Shown piece after piece: positions 1 to 7,358 of a stretch of 64,000 nucleotides of DNA. The stretch covers positions 756,001 to 820,000 of the forward strand of contig NZ_CP134772.1 in assembly GCF_031882575.1 (NCBI RefSeq), in the 5' to 3' direction. The notes beneath the pieces were generated by a model, which did not search any database, was not told where the DNA came from, and saw only the letters and a list, made by a program, of their open reading frames with translations. The DNA comes from Pseudomonas sp. VD-NE ins (lineage in GTDB: Bacteria; Pseudomonadota; Gammaproteobacteria; Pseudomonadales; Pseudomonadaceae). Numbering within the stretch: position 1 is the first letter of the stretch; each line of letters opens with the position of its first letter. A program made the position numbers and the translations under genes.

Positions 1-356
1 CCGACCGGGCGATTGGCAGCCAGGGCTGGCAGCAGTTGCGCAATCCGGGGCTTGCCGTCGAGCCGTTGAGCATCGAAGAAAGCCTGACACGGCGCCAGCG
101 CGAACGCCTGCAAACCTGTCTGCTGGAGCAGCATATCTGGCGCTGGTGCCAATCGCTGGGAACCGATTACGCGACGATGTCCTCCCATGTTCAACAAGGT
201 CTGGCGCTGGGGTTCAGCGACCGCAGCGTGCTCGATGGCTGGTTATGGCTACGCTTGCTGCATCCGCGTGCCGTGTTGGTGCCGCCGCCGGTGGGGCTGA
301 CCCAGCAGCAGCGGCTTGACCATGTACGGCGCCAGTGGCGCGGCGATCAGTCCTGA
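1..356 (+). CDS. C-terminal part of an uncharacterised protein (possibly DUF4123-like)
   Basis: An open frame runs in from the left edge (codons in phase from base 3) and stops with TGA at 354-356, so only about the last 117 residues are visible. The TTG at 36 is only an internal codon of this frame and has no ribosome site. The segment is rich in Arg, Gln, Leu and Trp, with a stretch around 'LGFSDRSVLDGWLWLRLLHP' and no membrane segment or signal. That tail loosely resembles the C-terminal end of DUF4123 proteins, the chaperones that load type VI effectors, but this is a weak impression. The following esterase gene starts 17 bp downstream in the same direction, so the two may be co-transcribed. 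Confidence 0.5.
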   Translation, partial: DRAIGSQGWQQLRNPGLAVEPLSIEESLTRRQRERLQTCLLEQHIWRWCQSLGTDYATMSSHVQQGLALGFSDRSVLDGWLWLRLLHPRAVLVPPPVGLTQQQRLDHVRRQWRGDQS

Positions 357-373
357 GGTGAGGTTCGGCGCGT

Positions 374-1249
374 ATGGCAGGGTTATTCCGGCAAGGGGTC
401 GCAGCAATGATCGGCACGGTGCTGCTGATGGCGCTGAGTGCTTGTTCGCCGGTGCAGTTGCTCAACGCGCTGACCCCGGACAGTACGTACGTCAGAACCG
501 TAGGTATTGCATATGGCGATGACCCTCGACAGAAGCTCGATGTGTATGCGCCGCAGCAGCCGATGCCGGGCGCGCCGGTGGTGGTGTTTTTCTATGGCGG
601 CAGCTGGAACAGCGGTTCGCGCGTCGACTACCGCTTTGTCGGTGAAGCGCTGGCGTCCAAGGGGATTGTCACCGTGGTGGCGGATTATCGTTTGTATCCA
701 CAGGTGCGCTATCCGCTGTTCCTGCAAGACGGGGCGCGGGCGGTGGCGTGGACCAAAGCGCATATTCACGAGTTTTCCGGCAACCCGCAGCGCTTGTATC
801 TGATGGGCCACAGCTCCGGTGGGTATAACGCGGCGATGCTCGCGCTGGATGACGAATGGCTTGCGGCGGTGGGCATGTCGCCCGGGGATGTGCAGGGCTG
901 GATCGGTCTGGCCGGGCCTTATGACTTTTTGCCGATCAAGAATCCCGAGGTGCGTCCGGTGTTCTTCTGGCCGGACTCACCGCCGCAATCGCAGCCGATC
1001 AACCATGTCAGTCGCGGTGCACCGCCGGCGTTGCTGATTGCGGCAAGCAAAGATGATCTGGTCAACCCGACCCGCAACACCGGCGGCCTTGCGAACAAGC
1101 TGCGCGAGGCCGGCGTGCCAGTGCAGGATTTGTACTACTCGCGGCCCAGTCACATCACGTTGGTGGCGGCTCTGTCGCGACCGTTGCGGCGTCTGGCACC
1201 GGTACTCGATCAGGTGGTCGGGTTTATCGCCCACACGCCAGCTCAGTGA
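374..1249 (+). CDS. Alpha/beta-hydrolase (esterase-like) lipoprotein
   Basis: This 291-residue protein starts with a lipoprotein signal (hydrophobic run, then lipobox LSAC, Cys24), so it is probably anchored in the envelope. The hydrolase fold is clear. An oxyanion-hole YGGSW lies near residue 74, the nucleophile elbow GHSSGG gives Ser147, an Asp lies in 'AASKDDLV' and a His in 'SHITL', together forming the expected triad. This is the carboxylesterase/BD-FAE layout seen in small esterases and kynurenine formamidases. The substrate cannot be told from the sequence. A GAGGTGAGG ribosome site precedes the ATG. The 3' end overlaps the convergent MATE gene by 7 bp. Confidence 0.8.
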   Translation: MAGLFRQGVAAMIGTVLLMALSACSPVQLLNALTPDSTYVRTVGIAYGDDPRQKLDVYAPQQPMPGAPVVVFFYGGSWNSGSRVDYRFVGEALASKGIVTVVADYRLYPQVRYPLFLQDGARAVAWTKAHIHEFSGNPQRLYLMGHSSGGYNAAMLALDDEWLAAVGMSPGDVQGWIGLAGPYDFLPIKNPEVRPVFFWPDSPPQSQPINHVSRGAPPALLIAASKDDLVNPTRNTGGLANKLREAGVPVQDLYYSRPSHITLVAALSRPLRRLAPVLDQVVGFIAHTPAQ

Positions 1250-2592
1250 GCGCCACCACTGAACCAGCCATCGCTGCGCTTGAGCCACCAGGCTTGCGCG
1301 CCGAGCGTCAGACTGCGCAACACCATGAACAGCAGAAAAGATATCCACAGCCCGTGATTGCCCAGACCTTGCAGGGCCCAGGCGAACGGCATTAACAGCA
1401 CCACAGTGATCAGCATGCCGTTGCGCATTTCCCGCGCGCGGGTGGCGCCGATAAACAGACCGTCGAGCAAGTAGCTCCAGACTGCAATCAGGGGCAGCAC
1501 GGCGAGGTAGGGCAGGTAGGCGAACGCAGTGTCGCGCACGCTCTGAATGTCGGTCTGCATCTCGATGAACAGGTGTCCGCCCAGCAGAAACAGTATGGCG
1601 AAGCCGAGGCTGGCGATCAGTGACCAACCGCCCGCGACCACCAGTGAGCGACGCAGCGCCAGGCGATCACGGGCGCCGATGGCGTGTCCGCACAAGGCTT
1701 CGACGGCATGGGCCAGACCGTCCAGCGCATGCGCGGTCAGCAGCAAGCCATTGAGCAGCAGCGCGTTGGCGGCCACCGTCGAATCGCCCAGCCGCGCGCC
1801 TTGCACGGTGATCAGGAAAAACACCGATTGCAGCGCCAGACTGCGGATGAAGATGTCGCGGTTGACCGCCAGCAGTGGACGCCAACTTTGCCAGACCCTC
1901 AACGCCGCCCACGCGATGTGCCCCGGATAAGCCCGCAACGCCTTACGGGTCAGCAGCAGGCCGAGCAGGGCGCCGCTCCATTCGGCGATCACCGAGGCCC
2001 GTGCCGAACCCACCACACCCCAGTCCAGACCGATAACGAACCACAGATTGAGAGCAATGTTGATCAGGTTGGTGCTCAGCAGAATCGCCAGCGGCGCCCG
2101 GGCGTTTTGTGTACCGAGGAACCAGCCGACCAGCGCATAACTGGCCAGCGCCGCCGGCAGGCCGAACAGTCGCGTGTGGAAGAAGTCCCGGGTGAGTTGA
2201 TCCAGTTCCGCCGACGGTTGCATGAAGTGCAGCGCTATTGCGCTCAGCGGCACACCCAACGTGCCAAGCACGAGTGCCAGTCCCATCGCCAGCAGCAGGC
2301 CCTGCAACAGAATCTGCCGCAACGCCGCACCGTCGCTGCGCCCGGCAGCCTGCGCGGCAAATCCGGTGGTGCCCATGCGCAGAAAACCCATGGCCCAGGC
2401 GAGAAAAGTGTAAAGGCTGGCGCCGACCGCCACCGCGCCCAATTGATGGGCGTGGGGCAGGTGGCCGATGACGGTGCTGTCGACCAGCGCCACCAGCGGT
2501 ACGGAAATATTGGACAGAATCATCGGCGCGGCGAGTGCCCAGACCTTGCGGTGAGTCGGGCGGTCGCGCCAGTCGGCGATCAGAGTGGTCAT
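1243..2592 (-). CDS. MATE-family efflux transporter (DinF-like)
   Basis: This is a roughly 449-residue polytopic membrane protein with about 12 hydrophobic segments. Its N-terminal 'ALAAPMILSNISVPLVALVDSTVIGHL' pattern is typical of the DinF branch of the MATE exporters, which expel organic cations or drugs in exchange for Na+ or H+. I place the start at the ATG at 2592 because AAGGAG sits 7 bp upstream of it; a longer reading frame from 2616 has no ribosome site. The gene is convergent with the esterase and divergent from the small paralogue genes. Nothing in the sequence identifies the exported compound. Confidence 0.88.
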   Translation of the reverse strand: MTTLIADWRDRPTHRKVWALAAPMILSNISVPLVALVDSTVIGHLPHAHQLGAVAVGASLYTFLAWAMGFLRMGTTGFAAQAAGRSDGAALRQILLQGLLLAMGLALVLGTLGVPLSAIALHFMQPSAELDQLTRDFFHTRLFGLPAALASYALVGWFLGTQNARAPLAILLSTNLINIALNLWFVIGLDWGVVGSARASVIAEWSGALLGLLLTRKALRAYPGHIAWAALRVWQSWRPLLAVNRDIFIRSLALQSVFFLITVQGARLGDSTVAANALLLNGLLLTAHALDGLAHAVEALCGHAIGARDRLALRRSLVVAGGWSLIASLGFAILFLLGGHLFIEMQTDIQSVRDTAFAYLPYLAVLPLIAVWSYLLDGLFIGATRAREMRNGMLITVVLLMPFAWALQGLGNHGLWISFLLFMVLRSLTLGAQAWWLKRSDGWFSGGAH

Positions 2593-2720
2593 GCGGGCTC
2601 CTTGGGGAGCGGGCATTGTAGCGACTCACTAGGGATTTACCGCATTCGGGGGCTGGGCCGGGCTGCGATGGTGCTCACCGATGGCACATTCAGATATGTG
2701 CGCAGCAAAAAATATGCCTC

Positions 2721-2741
2721 GTATATCCATGTACCGCATGC
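2721..2741 (+). promoter_or_regulatory. Shared upstream motif, copy 1
   Basis: GTATATCCATGTACCGCATG lies with its ATGTACCGCA core 77 bp before the start of the first small paralogue gene. Close versions stand 74 bp and 75 bp before the second and third genes. The fixed distance suggests a promoter, operator or leader copied with each gene. No standard -35/-10 pair could be fitted with confidence. Confidence 0.45.
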
Positions 2742-2805
2742 AAGGAAAACCGGCGGGATTAAATCCTCTTGCAATTCATCTATGACCAGACTCAAGAGGC
2801 AATGT

Positions 2806-3270
2806 ATGAGTAAAAACGAAAAAGTCATGAACGATATCTTCAATTCTATGCTGGCTGCGCTTCGTCGCTGGGACTATTACACCAGCCCTGAATTTGCGCC
2901 AGTGAGCGAGTCCTACCGAAAACATGTCTTTTGGCTGCCTAAGCGCGACAACGAAGAAAACTTCTCCATTGAGATTGAAGCAGTCGTAACCATGGTGGGA
3001 GATTGTGACCCTTCAGTCTCTGTCTTTCCCAAATTCCTCGATGGCGTCCTGTTCGCTGATCTATCGGGTCATTACCAGATTGATAAACCGCACAACCGCT
3101 ATGCAAACCGATTAGTGAGCTGCCGGAACAAACCTGCCAAGACATACAGGATGAGGCTTTCCGAGAACGAGATTTTCTACTCCAGCAGCCGCCCGATCGT
3201 TATCCACGCTCACCAGGACATTGATATCTCGTACAGAGTAGTCGCCAGAGTCGCTGATACCGCCGACTGA
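2806..3270 (+). CDS. Uncharacterised small protein, tandem paralogue 1
   Basis: This 154-residue protein is the first of three related genes in a row. I do not recognise the family. There is no signal peptide or membrane segment, so it should be cytosolic. Shared landmarks with its neighbours are YRKHVFWLPKRD near residue 36, a Tyr/Lys-Pro stretch near the middle (HYQIDKPH) and the C-terminal signature RPIVIHAHQDIDISY. The alternating hydrophobic pattern suggests a beta-rich fold. The ATG follows AGAGG at 7 bp. Base composition is clearly lower in GC than the flanking genes, which hints at horizontal arrival. Longer upstream reading frame in the same phase runs through the MATE gene antisense and is not real. 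Confidence 0.72.
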   Translation: MSKNEKVMNDIFNSMLAALRRWDYYTSPEFAPVSESYRKHVFWLPKRDNEENFSIEIEAVVTMVGDCDPSVSVFPKFLDGVLFADLSGHYQIDKPHNRYANRLVSCRNKPAKTYRMRLSENEIFYSSSRPIVIHAHQDIDISYRVVARVADTAD

Positions 3271-3275
3271 CCCCA

Positions 3276-3296
3276 GATATATATGTACCGCACACC
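3276..3296 (+). promoter_or_regulatory. Shared upstream motif, copy 2
   Basis: GATATATATGTACCGCACAC matches copy 1 in the core ATGTACCGCA. It sits directly after the stop of paralogue 1, with the core 74 bp before the start of paralogue 2, and is followed like copy 1 by a CGG-rich then TTCAATC/TTAAATC stretch. Confidence 0.45.
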
Positions 3297-3356
3297 CGGT
3301 TTGCACTCGGGGTTCAATCGCCTTCAAACATTCAAACACGATACTGGAAGGCGTAT

Positions 3357-3800
3357 ATGGATCACTCTGAAAGCATCATCTCTGGCATCGTCAACGCTGT
3401 TGTGACGGCGCTTCGCTCCACCGGTTATTTCGAAAGTGCAGAGAACGCGATAGTCAACGCCCCCTATCGCAAACATATTATCTGGCTGAAAAAGCGCAGC
3501 GATGAAGCATCCCTTGAGGTCCTCATCAAGGCTGAGATAACAAGGAGCGTTGACTGCAACGTGACGACTACGTTGCCAGGCAGACTTCACAAAGAGTCGC
3601 TGGGATATTTCCGGCTTGACTTGCCGATAACCATGTCGACAAGAAAGGGATGCCCGGTCACCCACCAAGAAACGATGTCGTTAGTGCTCACGGATAACAC
3701 GTTCGATTATTCGAGCAGATACCCCATCGTTATTCATGCGCACGAGAATATTGATATTTCCTACGCGATTGAAAAAAAGCGCACGGCGATTAGCGGTTGA
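3357..3800 (+). CDS. Uncharacterised small protein, tandem paralogue 2
   Basis: This 147-residue protein aligns with its neighbours over the whole length: YRKHIIWLKKRSDE near residue 37, GYFRLDLP in the middle and YPIVIHAHENIDISY near the C-terminus. It has no transport signal or membrane helix. Pairwise identity to the flanking copies is low outside the motifs, so the duplication is old or the copies are under diversifying selection. A GGAAGG ribosome site lies just before the ATG. Local GC content is around half, well below the neighbours. No known function can be assigned; the conserved His-Ala-His and acidic residues could be a binding or assembly site, but that is speculation. Confidence 0.72.
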   Translation: MDHSESIISGIVNAVVTALRSTGYFESAENAIVNAPYRKHIIWLKKRSDEASLEVLIKAEITRSVDCNVTTTLPGRLHKESLGYFRLDLPITMSTRKGCPVTHQETMSLVLTDNTFDYSSRYPIVIHAHENIDISYAIEKKRTAISG

Positions 3801-3827
3801 GCGTTTGCTGAAGAAAAAAACTGCCGG

Positions 3828-3848
3828 GTATATCGCTGTGGCGCATGC
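3828..3848 (+). promoter_or_regulatory. Shared upstream motif, copy 3
   Basis: GTATATCGCTGTGGCGCATG is the third version of the motif. Its core is 75 bp before the start of paralogue 3. It is more diverged (CTGTGGCGCA against ATGTACCGCA) but in register. Confidence 0.4.
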
Positions 3849-3910
3849 CCGGAACATTAATGGATTGAATAGGCCTGTGTTTATCAATAATCAGGCTGTA
3901 AGGAAACGAC

Positions 3911-4369
3911 ATGGAAAACGAGCGAAACATCATCCACGAACCAGTGACTCAGGAAACTTTGTGCGACAGGGGCTATTGCGAACAGCCGGAGAATATCCGG
4001 ATACAAGCCCCTGATCGGAAACATGTTTTCTGGCTGCCGAGGCGCGACGATGCGCAAACGCTGGTCGTACGGATTCAGGCCAGGATCACCGTTATTGGAG
4101 AATGCAGGTTTTGGGCAGACTGCGGAATGGGGGGCAATCTGTTTTTCGCTGATCTGGAGGCGATTCCGGAGGGTTATTACAAGGTCCATAAACCCTATGA
4201 ATTGACTACACAGCGACTGAAATGCAGTCGTGACGCCAAGACTTACAAACTGATACTCAGGGACAGCCTGCTTGCCTATTCCAGCACCGTTCCAATTGTT
4301 ATTCACGCACATGAGGACATCGATATCAATTACACCGTAGAGGCCCGGCCCGCAGAATCCGGGAGCTGA
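3911..4369 (+). CDS. Uncharacterised small protein, tandem paralogue 3
   Basis: This 152-residue third member keeps the RKHVFWLPRRDD motif near residue 36, FFADLEAIPEGYYKVHKPYE near the middle and VPIVIHAHEDIDINY near the C-terminus. It resembles paralogue 1 more than paralogue 2 (shared LFADL/FFADL and HVFWLP). It appears to be soluble. A strong intrinsic terminator follows within 40 bp, so the three genes probably end one transcription unit here. I see no recognised domain; a beta-sandwich-like fold is only a guess from the alternation of hydrophobic residues. Confidence 0.72.
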   Translation: MENERNIIHEPVTQETLCDRGYCEQPENIRIQAPDRKHVFWLPRRDDAQTLVVRIQARITVIGECRFWADCGMGGNLFFADLEAIPEGYYKVHKPYELTTQRLKCSRDAKTYKLILRDSLLAYSSTVPIVIHAHEDIDINYTVEARPAESGS

Positions 4370-4391
4370 GTGCCGTCAGCATTCATTTGAT

Positions 4392-4443
4392 TGATCCTGT
4401 ATTTGATCAGCCCCCTGAAGTTAGGGGGCTTTTACAGGATCAA
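4392..4443. terminator. Intrinsic terminator, probably bidirectional
   Basis: An inner stem AGCCCCCT/AGGGGGCT (4409-4431) is followed by TTTT. An outer pair TGATCCTGT/ACAGGATCA flanks it. It lies between the stop of paralogue 3 and the stop of the convergent small membrane protein gene. Confidence 0.85.
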
Positions 4444-4733
4444 TGAATAATCCAGCTCAATAACCACAACCCCAGCAACAACCAGATGACCCCGGCAATG
4501 ATCGAGGCATTCATGAACGCCCGAATCGCCGACCACAAGAGCATCAGGCCGACAATCAAGGCGATGATGCTGATGATCGACGTATCCATCCCCAGTGTCT
4601 TCGCCAACCCGTCGACAAAGTTGCCGCCGGCATTACTCAGAATGTTGAACAAGCCACTGAGGCCATCGACGATAAACCGGATGACCGAACCGAGCGCCTG
4701 GCCGAGCCATTCGAAAAAGCTTTCTACCTGCAT
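4440..4733 (-). CDS. Small membrane protein of unknown function
   Basis: This 97-residue protein has an amphipathic N-terminal half ('MQVESFFEWLGQALG') and two strongly hydrophobic segments in the C-terminal half (about residues 50-70 and 75-95), ending in SWIIH. It is likely an inner-membrane protein. I place the start at the ATG at 4733, preceded by AGGA at 8 bp; a longer frame to 5054 runs antisense through the pyrophosphohydrolase gene and is discarded. The gene is divergent from that neighbour and shares the terminator with the paralogue cassette. No domain recognised. Confidence 0.7.
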   Translation of the reverse strand: MQVESFFEWLGQALGSVIRFIVDGLSGLFNILSNAGGNFVDGLAKTLGMDTSIISIIALIVGLMLLWSAIRAFMNASIIAGVIWLLLGLWLLSWIIH

Positions 4734-4862
4734 ATGTGCATCCTGATGAAAGAGCTGAGTCTTGGGCCACAGCGCCGGTGGCCGAGTTCCCTGCATGATA
4801 GACGGTTTGCGCTTGCCTTCATGCAGCATCCCCCCGAAGCTATACGCCTTCAGGAGAGCCCG

Positions 4863-5165
4863 ATGAACCTTGTTGAACTGACCGAACGCCTGCACGCCAT
4901 TCGCGACCGTAATGACTGGCGGCAATTTCACAGCCCGAAAAATCTGGCCATGGCCGCCAGTGTCGAGATGTCCGAACTGGTGGAAATCTTCCAGTGGCTG
5001 ACGGAAGACCAGTCGCGCCAGCTGTCGGCGGACAAGCTCGCCCATGCCGGGCAAGAAGTCGGCGATATCGTGCTGTATCTGTTGTTGCTGTGCAGCGAGT
5101 TGGGACTGGACATGAATGAAGTGGTGCGCGCCAAGCTTGCCGACAGCGAACGGCGGTTCAGCTGA
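4863..5165 (+). CDS. MazG-like nucleotide pyrophosphohydrolase
   Basis: This 100-residue protein matches the short MazG-like/RS21-C6 (dCTPase-type) fold. The helical metal site is visible as 'EMSELVEIFQW' near residue 36 and 'EVGDIVLYLLLL' near residue 66, giving the EXXE and EXXD residues that bind Mg2+. Such enzymes cleave non-canonical or surplus dNTPs to the monophosphate and pyrophosphate and so clean the nucleotide pool. The start at 4863 follows GGAGAG; the longer frame from 4734 lacks support. The stop overlaps the start of cmoM (TGATG), so the two genes are translationally coupled. Confidence 0.85.
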   Translation: MNLVELTERLHAIRDRNDWRQFHSPKNLAMAASVEMSELVEIFQWLTEDQSRQLSADKLAHAGQEVGDIVLYLLLLCSELGLDMNEVVRAKLADSERRFS

Positions 5166-5914
5166 TGAGCGACCGGCATTTCGATCAGTTGGCGACGCGG
5201 TTCGCCGAAAAAATCTACGGTGGCGCCAAAGGTGCGATCCGTCTCGCGGTGTTGCAGGCCGACCTTGGCGAAGCGCTGCCGGATCGCCCGTTGCGCGTCC
5301 TCGACATCGGTGGCGGCCTTGGCCACATGTCGCTGTGGCTGGCCGAGCGCGGCCACGAGGTGACCTTTACCGAACCGGCTGCACCGATGCTCGAAGGCGC
5401 GCGCCAGCGTTTCGCTGAAGCCGGGCAAACCGCGACGTTCATTCAGGCGCCGTGGCAGGAACTGCTCGGGCAACTCACCGAACCGTACGATCTGGTGATC
5501 TGCCACGCCGTGCTGGAATGGCTCGCCGAACCCCACGCGATCCTGCCAGTGCTGCATCAACTGACCAAACCCGGCGGCTGGTTGTCTTTGGCGTTCTACA
5601 ACCGCGACGCGCTGATCTACCGCAACCTGCTCAAAGGCCATTTCAAGAAAATGCGCAAGAACAGCATGGCCGGGGAAAAGCAGAGCCTGACCCCGCAACA
5701 GCCCCTCGATCCACGGGAATTGGCAACGCAACTCGACGGCCTGTGGCAGGTCGAAACCCAGAGCGGGATCCGGGTTTTCCACGACTACATGCCGGTGGAG
5801 TTCCAGGCCCGCGCCGAACTCGCGGATTTGCTCGAGATGGAGCTCGCTCACCGCCGTCACCCAAGCTTCGCCGGGCTTGGGCGCTACTTGCACTGGATCT
5901 GCCGGCCGATCTGA
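5165..5914 (+). CDS. cmoM: tRNA 5-carboxymethoxyuridine methyltransferase
   Basis: This 249-residue protein belongs to the class I SAM-dependent methyltransferases and matches the CmoM (formerly SmtA) family. The SAM motif is 'VLDIGGGLGHMS' near residue 45, followed by an acidic loop 'TEPAAPM' and 'DLVICHAVLEWL'. CmoM methylates the carboxyl group of cmo5U at the wobble position of several tRNAs, widening codon reading. The C-terminal 'HPSFAGLGRYLHWIC' is characteristic. The ATG overlaps the stop of the preceding gene, so it is read from the same message. Confidence 0.9.
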   Translation: MSDRHFDQLATRFAEKIYGGAKGAIRLAVLQADLGEALPDRPLRVLDIGGGLGHMSLWLAERGHEVTFTEPAAPMLEGARQRFAEAGQTATFIQAPWQELLGQLTEPYDLVICHAVLEWLAEPHAILPVLHQLTKPGGWLSLAFYNRDALIYRNLLKGHFKKMRKNSMAGEKQSLTPQQPLDPRELATQLDGLWQVETQSGIRVFHDYMPVEFQARAELADLLEMELAHRRHPSFAGLGRYLHWICRPI

Positions 5915-5926
5915 TCGGAGCGCGAC

Positions 5927-6541
5927 ATGAAAGCTCAATCCGGGTTATTGCTGATGTGTCTGGGCTTGGCTGCCTGCCAGGGCAGCAACCCGTACGTGGC
6001 GCAATCGCGACCCTTGCCGCCGGCGCCGGCGCAAGCGGCCAGCACCTTCGACCGCAGCGCATACCCGGCGCCACCGCGTGACTACGGACGTTATCGCAGT
6101 TGGGCCTGGCTCAACGGGCAACTACCGCCGGGCACGGCCTGGGCTGATTCGGCGCAAGTGGCCGAAGCAGTGAGCAATGCCCTCGATCAGCGCGGCTTGC
6201 GCCCGCTGCACGACAATCGCCCGGCCGACCTGTTGGTCAGCGCCAATCTGCGCCTGGAAACCCGTTTGCGTCAGGTCCAGGACGACTACGGTTATTACGG
6301 CGGCGGTTACGGTGGCTATGATCGATATGGCCGTGGTTACGGCATGTACAACACGGTGCCGATCGTGCGCACGTATTCGGAGCAGGTCGTGGTGGTGCAA
6401 GTCGATCTGTTCGATGCCGGCACGGGGCAACCGGTGTGGAGCGCCAGCGCCGAAACCGCGAACAAGGGCAGCGAAATCGATCGCACCGATTCGATCCGCG
6501 AGGCTGTGGAAAAGGCCATGTCGGCGTATCCTCCCAGTTAG
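5927..6541 (+). CDS. DUF4136 lipoprotein (first of two)
   Basis: This 204-residue protein has a lipoprotein signal with lipobox LAAC near residue 17, so it is lipidated at the envelope. A DUF4136 domain fills the rest: '[12 protein letters not shown]', 'ALDQRGLRP', '[17 protein letters not shown]' and a C-terminal '[19 protein letters not shown]'. A Gly/Tyr-rich insert ([17 protein letters not shown]) interrupts the middle, as is common in this family. Function is unknown; the fold resembles envelope-associated lipoproteins. It starts 12 bp after cmoM and is followed by a paralogue, so the four genes from 4863 probably form one operon. Confidence 0.82.
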   Translation: MKAQSGLLLMCLGLAACQGSNPYVAQSRPLPPAPAQAASTFDRSAYPAPPRDYGRYRSWAWLNGQLPPGTAWADSAQVAEAVSNALDQRGLRPLHDNRPADLLVSANLRLETRLRQVQDDYGYYGGGYGGYDRYGRGYGMYNTVPIVRTYSEQVVVVQVDLFDAGTGQPVWSASAETANKGSEIDRTDSIREAVEKAMSAYPPS

Positions 6542-6595
6542 CTTCCTGCCCATTCGAAGCTGCCGCAGGTTCATGTCTTCAACCGGAGAAAACCC

Positions 6596-7153
6596 ATGTT
6601 CCGCCGTCTCGCTCTACTGGCCATGGCCGCGCTGCTCAGCGCTTGCGCCGCCAACCAGGTCAATCACGATTTCGATGCCAGTCGCGACTTTGCCGCCTAT
6701 CGCAGCTGGAGCTGGAAAGACCCCGCCCTGCAATATCGCCCGGATGATCCGCGAATCAAAAGCGACCTGACCGAGCAGCGCATCCGCCAGGCCGTCGCCG
6801 ACCAACTCGATCAGCGTGGTTTGCGCCCTGCAGCGGCGGGCGCCAAGGCGGACTTGAATGTGCAGACTTACCTGATCGTCGAGGATCGTCAGCAGCAAGT
6901 GACGACCAATTACGGCGGCGGTTGGGGTGGCCCGTGGAACGGCTACTGGGGCGCGCCGATGTACAACGAAACGCGCAACATCACCTATAAAGTCGCGACC
7001 ATCCAGATCGACCTGCTCGACGGCAAGGACGGCAAACTGGTGTGGCGTGGCAGCGATGAGCAGATGCTCGCTAGCAAGCCGAATCCGCAGGATCGCAGCA
7101 ATGCCATTCGTGAGACGGTCGGACGGATTCTGGCCAACTATCCACCGCGTTGA
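6596..7153 (+). CDS. DUF4136 lipoprotein (second of two)
   Basis: This 185-residue protein is a paralogue of the preceding one: lipobox LSAC near residue 17, 'FAAYRSWSWKDPAL', '[10 protein letters not shown]', a Gly/Trp-rich insert (YGGGWGGPWNGYWG) and 'IQIDLLDGKDGKLVWRGS'. It contains a single DUF4136 domain anchored by its lipid. Role unknown. Tandem pairs of these lipoproteins behind cmoM fit the Pseudomonas pattern. A good intrinsic terminator follows 17 bp after the stop, closing the operon. Confidence 0.82.
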   Translation: MFRRLALLAMAALLSACAANQVNHDFDASRDFAAYRSWSWKDPALQYRPDDPRIKSDLTEQRIRQAVADQLDQRGLRPAAAGAKADLNVQTYLIVEDRQQQVTTNYGGGWGGPWNGYWGAPMYNETRNITYKVATIQIDLLDGKDGKLVWRGSDEQMLASKPNPQDRSNAIRETVGRILANYPPR

Positions 7154-7170
7154 GTCTGTTCAGAAAAAAC

Positions 7171-7197
7171 GGGAGCCTCTGAGCTCCCATTTTTTTT
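7171..7197 (+). terminator. Intrinsic terminator after the DUF4136 genes
   Basis: Stem GGGAGC/GCTCCC with a short loop is followed by a run of eight T residues, 17 bp after the last stop. Confidence 0.9.
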
Positions 7198-7218
7198 GCG
7201 CTGTGACGACCCCCGGTA

Positions 7219-7296
7219 GGAGCTGCCGAAGGCTGCGATCTTTTGATTTTGCTTTTTAGAGGCCAAGATCAAAAGATCGCAGCCTTCGGCAGCTCC
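7219..7296. repeat. REP inverted pair (GGAGCTGCCGAAGGCTGCGA family)
   Basis: Two perfect 29-bp inverted copies (7219-7247 and 7268-7296) are separated by 20 bp. The same unit recurs at 52481-52563 and, broken or single, at 58325 and 61231. This is the doublet arrangement (REPIN) spread by RAYT transposases in fluorescens-group genomes. Confidence 0.9.
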
Positions 7297-7358
7297 AACG
7301 GGGGATTGCGCGTCTACACTCAGTTGCACCAATGGAGCTAGCGGCAAAGGAGTGCGCC

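Noticed and set aside
1684..2805. In-frame upstream extension of the first paralogue gene
   Set aside because: It runs antisense through the MATE transporter; the ATG at 2806 has its own ribosome site and matches the start of the paralogues.
7219..7296. Perfect REP palindromes considered as terminators
   Set aside because: The arms are not followed by a consistent T run on either strand and lie in both intergenic and coding DNA; the real terminator at 7171-7197 is just upstream.
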